Under the pieces are notes generated by a model, which saw only the letters and a list, made by a program, of their open reading frames with translations, was not told the DNA's origin and ran no database searches. The translations under genes and the position numbers were made by a program. Positions 34,901 through 46,900 of a DNA stretch of 64,000 nucleotides are shown here, in pieces. Positions within the stretch are counted from its first letter, which is position 1, and each line of letters starts with the position of its first letter. Location: contig NC_092646.1 of assembly GCF_039555335.1 (NCBI RefSeq), positions 26,341,780 to 26,405,779 of the forward strand. The letters are read 5' to 3'. This stretch comes from Amphiura filiformis. Lineage: Eukaryota > Echinodermata > Ophiuroidea > Amphilepidida > Amphiuridae.

Positions 34901-37900
34901 TGTCGGACATATTTCAATGTGACGGAAAACTTCATCGATGAAGCATTAGACCCAAACCACAGTCATTTCATCTTTGTAGATGACACAACAGATCAAAGAT
35001 TGGATATCGAATTGCGAGTAAAATTGGAAAGAGAAATGAGGAGTAAGTATTGCCCATTACATGAGAGTATCAAAGTACCAAATTGGTACCAAATTGATTT
35101 TTTGGTTCTCGTAGACTCCGCAGTACAGGTGCCCATTAATTGGGCATACTCTCCATATTACACCCAATCCAATAATTTTATTGTAGAAAGGAGATCTCCG
35201 CATCGAGCTACTGTTTATACAAACATCCAAACATGTTATTAATGGGAAGCAATTTTAGACTTCTACGCTACTCAATTTTAGTACACTCACCGGAGCGCTT
35301 TCACCGGGTCAACCGGCGTCTTCAGCGGATGTTATTGCTCTGAAGATTTGTTGTTGCTAGTGATGTTGTTGGAGCACCTCCGATGACGTCATAGATGTAG
35401 ATGACGTCAAGCTTGAAGATGTGGTGGCGCCCCTTGGTTCCGGGGGTCAGGAGGTTGTCCCAAACAGGGTCGATGTCTAACCCTTTGTCACGGTTCAGTC
35501 TGGGTCTTTTGGTTCTGATATGGATGGCTTCCAAGACCCTACGAGGGAAGTCCTTAGACTCCCTCTCTAACACTTTCACGTTTTCCCAGTCAATCTGGTG
35601 CCCTTTGCTCCTGTCAATATGTTCCTTGATTGCTGACTTAGAACTGGCCGCTTTGGATTTATGTTCTGTTTTGGATTTATGAACATCGGAGGTGTTCCAA
35701 CAACATCACTAGCAACAACAAATCTTCAGAGCAATAACATCCGCTGAAGACGCCGGTTGACCCGGTGAAAGCGCTCCGGTGAGTGTACAAAAATTGAGTA
35801 GCGTAGAAGTCTAAAATTGCTTCCTATTTACGTTTACCGCTACGTATGAATATACATCATTATATGTTATTAATGACTTTTATTTTGAAGCCTTCGGTGA
35901 AACGCAATATCTAGCATGTAAAGACAAAGTGAATAGAAAGGAACAAATTTCCTGTTCCAGTTCAACTCACCGTACCTGCCACCATACAAAGATTGGACTC
36001 GACGATTCGGAAGCCTGGATAGCCGACGTTGGCGACGGTAACCAATGGATCTCCCTGGATATGACATACCCAAGGCGTGTGAATGGATTGCAAATGAAGG
36101 GGAACCCTCAAGCTGACATGTGGGTTACAAAATTCAAGGTTCTGTACAGTGATAATGAGAGGGATTGGAAGGTGGTGGATAACAAGGTAAGTTTTATAGT
36201 TTATTTCACCATCATGCATCATATTATATACAATAACAAAATATCAAGAAAAGGATGGTAGGACAATCACAAGAGCAAAGCTCGTAAGACATGATTGCCC
36301 TCAGTGCAGAAACAAAAGACGCCTACAGACAACAGAAATTTGTTGACTTTGCCGCACTGAAATGGACTGGCTATCGCTAACTACCAATACCGCGCGTGGA
36401 TGTTGTCATATAGGCCAATGGTGAAAACATATACCAAATGTGTTAAAGAGGTTTCAGCGAAGAGGAATGGCATGCTAACTGCTAACTTATCAAAGCAATC
36501 AATGCAGAACTTTTACGGGGTGTGGTTTGTTTAGGCTTAAGTTGGAATCTCTGAAGGCTAGTAATATAGGACGGTCGAGGATCAAACCTTTTTGGGTTTT
36601 AGTAACATTAGGTACATGTAGGTTTTGGTAGGCATTCATTGAGTACGGGTAAGTTCAATCAATGGCGAGTTTTAGCTACCTAGTTAGCCATGAATTGGTA
36701 TTGATTGAGTAGCGGTATATAGATAGCCCGAAAACGGCATTTGATTGAGTACTGGTAGCTAGCCCAAAATTAGCATTTGATTGAGTACTGGTAGCTAGCC
36801 CAAAATCGGCATTTTACTGAGTACTGGTAGCTAGCCCAAAATTGGCATTTGATTGAGTACTGGTAGCTGGCCTAAAATCTGCATTTGATTGAGTTCTGGT
36901 AGCTAGCCGAAAATTAGCATTTGATTGAGTACTGGTAGGTGGCCTAAAATTGGCATTTGATTGAGTACGGGTAGCTAGACTAAAATCGGCATTTGGTTGA
37001 GTACTGGTAGCTAGCCGAAAATTGGCATTTGATTGAGTACTGGTAGCTAGCCGAAAATTAGCATTTGATTGAGTACTGGTAGCTAGCCCAAAATCGGCAT
37101 TTGGTTGAGTACTGGTAGCTAGCCTAAAATTGGCATTTGATTGAGTACTGGTAGCTAGCCAAAAATTAGCATTTGATTGAGTACTGGTATAGGTAGCCCA
37201 AAATCGGCATCTGATTAGATAGATAGATAGTAAGTAAGTAACAGTAAGTAACACGGCATTTATAATGCGCCTAATGCCAGAGGATACAAAGCGCAGAAAC
37301 ACAGAAAACAAAACAAAACAAAACAAAAGCAACATCATGAGAAAAGGTATGTTTTCAGAAGGGATTTGAACCCGGTGACAGTTTGGGCACTGCGGATATT
37401 TAGGGGGATTGAGTTCCATTTGTAAGGAGCAGCCACTGAAAAGGCCCTGTCCCCGGCACCCTTGTTCGTCCTTGGTACACGCAGATTGAGACCGTGGTCC
37501 GAACGTGTGGTGACTGAGCCCTCATGAGGACGTTTAACAGTTAGGCACTCATCGATATACCGGGGACACAGCCCATTCAGTGACTTGTATATATAAAGCA
37601 GAGTTTTGAAAGTAATGCGTTCCTTTATACGAAGCCAATGGAGTTCTTTCAACAGGGACTGATGGAAGTGCGTCTCGGCGACAAGAAGACTAAGCGGGCA
37701 CATTTATTCTGGAGCCGTTGTAATCGATCAATATCCTTTTGCGCAATATTGTTGAACAAAACATTACAGTAGTCCAGGCGGGATAAAATCATGGCTCTGA
37801 CAATATTGGCACAGGTGTCTTGATCGATATACTTCCGGATTCTGTACAGATTGCATATTTGCCAGTTTATGGTTTGGCTCAGGTTAGTTATATGTTTGTC

Positions 37901-40900
37901 CATATTCAATTGGTTATCAAAAATAAAACCCAAGTTTCGCACATTGGATGATTGAGGAATGATATCATCACCAATATTGAAGGTGACATCCTGCAACCGG
38001 GATTTATGATGAGAAGATGACATAACAAAAAACTCTGTTTTATCGGGATTTAACTTAAGTTTGTTTGTTATCATCCATGCGTTAATATCCCTAACACATT
38101 GAGAAATCTTGAAAATAGCACATGAAATATTACCAGGAATTGTAGGATCAACAGGTAAATATATTTGTATATCGTCAGCATATACATGGTACATCAGATG
38201 GTGATGGCGAATGATGCGACCAACATTGTGAGTGTATAGAACAAACCCAAGTGGTCCAATAACCGACCCTTGAGGTAGGCCATGCTGAAGCAAGATGTCA
38301 TTTGAATATGCACCGCTTACAGCAACACGGCAAGATCTATTCTCGAGATAGGATGAGAGCCACTGTTGTGCAACACCAGTGATACCAAACTCATCAGCGA
38401 CCCTCTGCAGCAGAATTTTACGATCGACAGTGTCGAACGCTGCAGAGAGGTCGAGCATAATAAGGAGAACAGCCTGTTGACTGTCCAGGGCATGGGAAAA
38501 ATCATTGTGAACACGGGCAAGAGCCGTCTCAGTGCTGTGATGGGTCCTGTATGCCGATTGCATTGGCTCAGCAAGATCATGTTCATCAATATGATTTTTC
38601 AGTTGGGAAACAGCACATTTTTCAATGATCTTAGATGTTAACTGGAGATTGGCAACGGGGCGGTAATTCTTAAGTTCATTTTTATTGAGGGATGGCTTTT
38701 TCAATACAGGAGTAATGACCGCTCTGTGCAGATCTTCTGGGAGGGTTCCTGTGGACAAAGACATATTCACAATTTTTGTGAGTGTAGGGAGCAAGATATT
38801 GACATGTTGTTTTATGAGCCATGTGGGGAGAACATCCAGAACACACTGTTTGTTTGGACACTTAGTTATAACCTGTAACAACTCGTCATCTGACACATGT
38901 GTAAAATGATTGAATGCAATGTTAGCACTTACACTACCAGATTAGATATTAAAAACATTCACATCATCATTAACCACAGATTTGTCAACCTCGTCCCTGA
39001 TCTTGTTGACCTTGCCAATAAAATATTTACCAAAAGCATTTGCAAGATCAACAGGATTCTCTGTATCAGGGATAGGATTTGAGTCCTTGTTGAGGAGCTC
39101 GTTAAGGGCGTACTACACCCATATATTGGTTTGATTGGTCTAAAAAAATATTTTATCATTTCAAGCAAGGCGATATATGCACTGATCATGTGAAATAAAA
39201 AAATATGAAAAACATCGTGAAAGTGTCCTTTTCACCTATTTGTCTTAAAGTTGACTGGTTGTTAAGGACGCTACCACGTAGTCTCCGTCACAACCGGTTT
39301 CTGCCGTTTCTAACATTCATCGATATTCACGTAGACAGTATTAGACTTGCTACCAGTCCAAAATACGACCTGCCTATGTATGTTTAGGGCTGACACGTCA
39401 ATTTGTATTACCAATAGGAAATACACAGGTCAGACATTTGAGAATAATAATTCTTTAAGATTTGGTAAAAAATTGTAGCCGCCTCATTAGTATGCTACCT
39501 AATCAAAAATTTTGTTGAAATAAAATTAAGGATCGAATGCGTTTTAGTGTCAAAAAAGGCAAAATTACCGTCAAACTTCCGCCGAATTCTGCACCCTTGC
39601 GAAGCCCTCCGGCGGTTGCACAGTTAAATCGGGAATAAAAATATCCGACCTTTGCGATCAAAAACAACAAATTACAACATTGGACCATGTTTGGACATAC
39701 TATAGGCAAAAAAAACACTATTGCCAAATAATATAGAATAGAACATTTGACATCAACTTGACAAACTAATGAAGAAAATGTGCTCCATAAACATTAGGTA
39801 AGTGCGCAAAACAATTCCTATTCAAATGCGTGTATAAAACTGAACAGGGCCGGACGGCTACAAGACTACCGCAATACAGCATAAGTTCAAAGTTGCCAGA
39901 TTCAAACATGAGCATGTATGCCTAGCACCTTCTCTTGGTAAAATCCCTGATAAAATCAAGATTGTGACCGTCGTGTTATTAAAATTGAATTTTAAGCGTT
40001 GGAACTTAACACAAAAGACCATACGGGTATGCTCTCCCGGAATGACCCCCCCTCCATTTTTGGATTCCGCAGCTCCAAAAGACCCGTGACCAAAATAGAG
40101 CTATAGGCGCAGGCGCAGGCATACGTAAACACGGAAACTTGACAATTTCAGCTCTAAGACCTACATCGCTCGATCATTCTTCACATGTCTGGTTTTTTTC
40201 AGGCGTTATTCACCCAGAAAGCCAAGAAAGACCCAATTTTGACTATTCGCAGCTCCAAAAGACCACCTTTTATATTTATTGGCACCTCCAAAATGATCCC
40301 TTTCCGGCATGTAGGCCTACCCCGGTACGCCGTCAGCACCCCCGGGCTCAGTCCCCGGACCCTACTAAATTCTGGGGAAGCATACCCCAGGAGCATACCC
40401 ACCAGAAATGTATGTTAGCCCCCCCTCCCCCCGTGAAGTGGCGTCATGGGGATCATGGGCGTAGCTAGGACTTTTTAAGGGGGGGGGGCAAAGGAGTGAA
40501 AGGGGAAACCCTCATTCAAGGGGGAAATCTTTAACGAAACAAAATAGGCTCAAAAGTACAAAAAAGACCCTAGTAAAATTCTTCAGGGCGACCGCATCCA
40601 AAGGGGGGGCGGACTTTCCCCAGGGGGTTGGGGTAGCTTCCCCCCTTGCCCCCCCCCTTATGTACGGCACTGAACGTATGAGAAATTTGCTCATTTCCGC
40701 AAATTAAGACATTTTAACAATTCCGCAATTTTAGACATTTTAAATGGTATAGCCCTAATAAAGTGAGTAGAAAAAGTGAATAATAAATAATAGTAGACCT
40801 ATTACACCCCATAGATATTGGCCAATGTCAATGCACATGTGCACGTGGCATCACTCTGCTACCGGTATTTCTTTTGTGCCAGAAGAGGCATTTTAAAGGA

Positions 40901-43900
40901 GTATATTAATACTTGGCTTTTGCAATAATATAGGCCTACGTGCCAAAACTTGCTTGCCCCTTCTCGGCCTGCCTAAAAGTATACCGGTTGCCATGTAGGC
41001 CTAGGGGGACAATGTTTTGGTAGGCCTATGTCGATAGAGGGGGGTTGGCATGTCAAAGTGGGGAGGACAAAGATTTGTTGGCATGGGGAAAGAAATTCAC
41101 CACCCCAGATGGCGAGTTGCGATAATATAAACTTAATCAGCGGTGAAAAGCACGAGTATAGGCCTACAATTCCGCAAAATAATAGGCGTAGGCCTACATT
41201 TTAAAGGTAACACGGAAAAATGAAAGTTAAAGGTTATAGCCAGGGGCAGTCATATAATTAAAATATTAGATGATGAAATAAGCATGATAAGGGGCTCACT
41301 GGGGGATTTCCAAATGGTGTAGGCCTACCAACTGAATTTCTTATAATCTTACCCCTTCCCCGGCCTTCATAATCGCCTTTGTTGTCCCTGTTTGTTGTTA
41401 GGGGCTGGCATTTTCTTCGGGGGGGGGGGGTCCCAAAAATACTGGGGGGGTCATAGAATTTTCAGACCAAAAATAGGGGGGGTTATAATTTTTTAACACC
41501 CAAAATAGGGGGGTTATAGAATTATTAAGGGCTGGTGACTCAAAATTTTCCCGCGCGCGCGCATTCTTTATCTTTGCAATCGAAATGTGCATACAATCTA
41601 TGCAAAATTTTTACACGCTCCGCGCGCCTTCTTTACACTTACAATAAAAGTTTTAACGCGCTCCACACACTTTTTTCACTTTTAAGTTTTGACGCGCTCC
41701 GCGCCTTAGTTCCGGCAATGAATAATTTTTCTTGAGTCTGTGTAGTTGGAAGGGGGGGGGGGGTCATAAAATTTTTCGACCCGCGATAGGGGGGGGTCGT
41801 AAAAATTTTTTGCCCGCGATGGGGGGGGGGGGGGCATAAAAAATTGACTCCGGTCACTGACATATTTGTGACCCCCTTCCGAAGAAAATGCCAGCCCCCT
41901 TATAGTAGGCCTATTAGTGGTTTAGCCAAACGCTGAGTAGGCCTATTAAAGACAAAATCTCATCCCGGGAAAAAATCATCAGACATTTTACACGAATCTG
42001 ATTACTAGCCGGGATAAGCCTATGATAGGCCACCTACATTATATCGGGCTTCAACTTTGTCAATTGGCCTACTGCTGTTAGGATCCTATGCCAAATAAAT
42101 AAATAATAAAATGTAGATATTTATATAGCGCTTTATGCCGTAAACAGCCTCAAAGCGCTTTACATTTATTCCGCCGTTATTAGAATATGTCGGAACCACG
42201 TTTGCTGCCTACAAATGGCGCAGGGTTCATTAGTAGGCCTACAACGACTGTGACTACCCCTAACAGCTTCCCATTGCACCTGGGTGGGGTGAGGCAAGCG
42301 TGACAAAGCGCCTTGCCGAAGGGCGCAACACGGTGGCGGGACGGGGACTCGAACCCACGCACGTCAAGCAAGCTCTCAGATTATGAGTCCAAGGCCGTAA
42401 CCACTGAGCCACCGTGCCCTCGATATATATTTCAAAAATATTAAATGACAATTTAAATGACTTATCCTTCACTTTTAGACATTTCTAAACAATTTTAATT
42501 TTTTACACTTTGCTGGGATCAATGGATAGGCCTTTAAAATTGTATAGATGGGAATGTCTAAATTCGAGCGTAGGGCCTACGTTATAGGCCTGAGCGTGCC
42601 GGATAACGTGCAGGAATTTGTTCATGATTTTTACTGCGTTTCTATTCTGTAGGCATACCCGTGACGTGATTCCAAAGCCTTGTGCGTGTTATTTAAAAAT
42701 CAGTCGTGTCCCATTTAATGTGCGCCAAAATTCCCCCTTCGATCTGCCAAATTTTCCCAAATTCCTGTGCCCCCCCGGCCCGGCCCGTCTTGGCTTGTCT
42801 AAAATTTGTTTTTTCCTTCTCCATGGCTCCGTATTTGATCTTAAAAATACCTAAATAGGGTAGGTGCAGGTAATATGGGACAGCAGGTAATATGGGACAC
42901 CTGTTTTCATTTTAACAAAAGGTAGCTTAGAGAAGGTAAACACTTTAAGTTGATTTGTTAAGTGTTTAGAAACATCAATTGTGCTTCTAGAAATGCAGTT
43001 TTGGAGTCTGAGTATCAAACTCTTGGAAATCAATGCCAAAAAGAGTGAAATTGCCCAAAAATTATGTCGTTTTTTGGCCTGATATAAAATCAATGACGTC
43101 ACATTTTATGATTGTGTATCCAAAAACTCTGGTACTGAGGGGCATTTGTCATTTTTATGATCTTTAGGTGATGGGTTAAGCTTATCAGCAGGTAAAATTC
43201 CACTGACAAGTGGCACTTTCCTTTTATAAATGATTATTTTCTCTGATTTTCAACTGAATGGGTGCAGGTAATATGGGACACATAGGAAATTGTATGCATT
43301 GTCAATGCGAAAAGCAAAACTATTTAGAAAATTGAATTTTCTTGTAGAAATTTGCATTTAACATTCAAAATCATGTAACAAAAATGTTTTTAGAACAAAA
43401 GAGTGATTTTCTGAACTTTTGATTTTCACCATAGAGATAACACAGTGTCCCATATTACCTGCACATGCAGGTAATATGGGACACTTGACGATGACGTCAT
43501 TTTGACGTCATAGCGTCCAAACAAACATAAAAACAAGGTAACATTGCCTGTTTTATTAATCTTAAAGGACATGTTGTTCATCATAACAATCTCTTGTGGG
43601 CATATCTTCTTTAGTTTTTATGCAAATAAGCTAAACGTCCTTAATGGTCCCATATTACCTGCAGGTACCCTATATACCAAAACTCGGCAACTCGTATAAC
43701 GCAATGGATTGTGGGTGAACACTTGTCAAAATTGTCGTGTGTCAAAATTCGGCTACCGTATATCGTGCAGAACTCTATGGAAATATACACAATATTTGAT
43801 TTTTTTGCCTTGGATAGCGACAATCATAGGTAAGTTACAAATGATATGACTCCGCTTAAAATATGCTATCACTGTATCAATTTTGGAGTTCCTAGTTGAA

Positions 43901-46900
43901 ACGGGTTAGAAAACAAAAGGTAAAATAGTTACCAAAATCGCAAATATAAGCTTAACGCACTTACGAAATATGGTGGGTATAGGTGACGAGAAATGCAATT
44001 TTTTCAACATTGCTGTAGTATGGTTGTGGTAACCTGTTACCTATGGCTTAATTAAGTTTCAGTGAAATAATGTCGCTAGTTAAAAATACAAAATATAGCT
44101 CAACATTGAAAATAGAAGCATTTTAACCAGTTCGTTTTTGATAGATGTGGAGCACTGAAAATCACCAAGTTCATGAAGCCATCAGGAACCACTTATTCCC
44201 ATTTTACATATCAACATTATTTCTCTAATGCGTTAGCAACACATATCCAAAATTTTAACGAAATCCGTTGATAGCAAGCTTTCCAAAATGAAGTGAATTT
44301 AAAACATCAGTGATGTACCACCTTTTGGCTTCTACCTTCAAAAGCATGTAAGCTACATTGATACCGATGCCACCAATAGAACGAGAAGATTTGCCCCTTC
44401 ATTTTGCATACCACTATGTCCAATTTTTATTTCTCATTTCTTCACAAAATGCAAAAACCCGTAAAAAAATGCGATGGGTGTAGTACCCCCTTAACAACAT
44501 TGTACATGTCCTTAACACTACAAGACGTCTCAAATTTGTTCTTATAATACTCAGTTTTTGATTCAGCTACAAGGTCCTTGACACTCTGTTTTGAGGTGAG
44601 GAATTCTTCACGATGAATAGATGACCGAGACTTCCTCCATTTCCGCTCACAGCGCCTGCGTTCTCTAATGGCTTCATTAACTTTTTCACCAAACCAACCC
44701 GGTTGGTGTGACATACTCGACCTCCTTGTTATTGACGGAGCATGGCTGTCAAGAACTTCTAGGCAAGAGCGGTTATATTCATTGAACAAATCGTCAACAT
44801 TGGAATAACACTTCTGCGAGATAGCCAGCATTTTCATAGAAAGATCTTCTGAGAAGCGTTGATGATCAATGCTTCTATATCTGCGAAAGGTCCGAACAGT
44901 TTTAGATGGGCGCTGTTTGGATAAGTTAATGGAGCAGTTAACCATAAAGTGATCTATGGTGAAAGTGACACAATCAACACAGATATCATGAATTAAGTTG
45001 TCAGAAACTCTGGTTACAACAACGTCAAGGATATGGCCACTCCTATGTGTTGGCTCGGTCACATGTTGACTCATGCCAACTGATGACAGGCAAGTAGACA
45101 CACGTTTAACATCACTCTTGGTAGGCAAATCAAAGTGCACATTCCAATCTCCAACAAGTAGGACTTTGCCAGGCAGTAAGTTCACACAGTCAATGAAATC
45201 CTCTATTTCAAGAAGGAAAGATGACAATTTGAACTTATTGACAGCAGATGGCGATGGTCTATATACAATGATGATGTAAAATGAGCGAGACATGTTGGAC
45301 ACAACAGTATATTCAAATGTTGTGAATGTAGGTATGTCAATGTTCGTAAGATGACAGAGTCCAATTTGTTCTGACTGGGTAGATGATCACAAATCGGCAT
45401 TGTTTGAGTGAGTACTGGTATTGGTAGCCAAAAAATCGGCATCTGATAGGCCTATCAGCATTGATTAACTGAGTTCTGGTAGGTAGCCTAACAAAAAATC
45501 AAAAAATCGGTATTGATTGATTACTGGTAGCCACATAATCAGCATTGATGATTAAGGGATCTAAAATGAGCGTTTATTGCGTTTCGACAGTATTTTTTGT
45601 GGGACATGAGAGCACCTCAGACCTATCGAATTGCATTCTGAATACGAAGAATGTCTTTCTGATATCAAATAATTTTCATTTTTTGAAAATCACAATATAA
45701 TACAAATTTTATGACAAATTATAAAAATTTGATATTTTTCACATTTTTGATATATAACAGCCCTCGAAGTAAATTATATAAATCTAATGATATATTCTTA
45801 AAGTGTATGTAGCAGGGAGGAAAAGCCGACGGTCAATTGAAAATTTTGACCTTTCATATTGAAGATATAGATTTTTTCCCAAAAAGACCTAATTTTTTTT
45901 GGTGTTTTGGGAAAAAAAATCCATATCTTCAATACGAAAGGTCAAAATTTTCAATTGATCGTCGGCATTTCATCCCACCTACATACACGTTAAGTATAAA
46001 TCATCAGATTTATAAAGTTTACTTCGAGTACTGTTAAATATCAAAATATCAATTTTAATGATTTGCCATAAAATGTGTATTAAATTGCGAATTAAAAAAC
46101 AAAATTATTTGATATCAGAATGACATTCTTCGTATTCAGAATGCAATTCGATATGTCTGATGTGCTCTAATGTCCCAAAATAAATACTGTCCAAACGTTC
46201 ATACCCCAGCCCTTAATTGAGTACAAAACATCGTAAATTTACCACAGAGCAAGGACATTCAATCGAGCTCTCTATATTATCTGAATTTCGTGATATTTTC
46301 CTAGGAATTCGATGGGACTAGTGACAGAGACACTACTGTTGCCACCAGCAGATTCAGTTCTACAGTTCGAGCTCGTTTCTTTAAGATACAACCGACTAAA
46401 TGGCACGGAGACAAACCGAGTATGCGCTTTGATCTCCTCGTGTGCAAAGGTTTGTATTTGTCTTTTTCTGTTTACCATAATGTAGGCTGTTAATGAAATC
46501 AAATTACAGTGATGATATAAATAAAGCAGCGAAGCTAATAAAGAACTTTGATTATAGACGTAAAATCAAAATAAAACGAAGAACACTCTCTTCATCAGAC
46601 TATGGAAACAGTAGTCGACTATATCCATGATTAGATCATGTCAAAATGTGCTCGAGATAGAGATGATTTCAGTTACAGAATGAGCTTAATGCTCTGCATG
46701 CTAGCCATGCGCTTCAATGGAAAAAGTTCAAGTTTTGAAATATTTTCTCAAAATATCAAGAGTTATCTTAAAAACTACTGAATCAATACTAGGCTTGTTT
46801 GTACTCATTTTAATGCATTTTTCATGCTGATTCCAAATATAGTCATGAAAATTTACATTTCTGATATTTTGTAATTGTCTGCAGTCGACACCCGCGTGAA

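Larger units (their letters stand above)
39106..44490. mobile_element. 5.4 kb TTAA-flanked DNA element inserted in the LINE
   Basis: The termini are inverted: GGGCGTACTACACCCAT and ATGGGTGTAGTACCCCC, 17 bp with one mismatch. TTAA flanks both ends (39,102-39,105 and 44,491-44,494). Removing the element and one TTAA rejoins the LINE frame exactly. TTAA duplications are typical of piggyBac and Kolobok; a GG-type terminus fits Kolobok better. No transposase is recognisable in the 5,385 bp, which instead holds nested repeats, so it is non-autonomous or gutted. Confidence 0.88.

Noticed and set aside
36814-37419. 201-codon minus-strand frame with a 12-residue repeat (ATSTQSNANFRL)
   Set aside because: It is the translation of the 36-bp minisatellite, open only because 36 is a multiple of three, and it runs into the LINE tail. 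No start context, splice pattern or conserved flanks.
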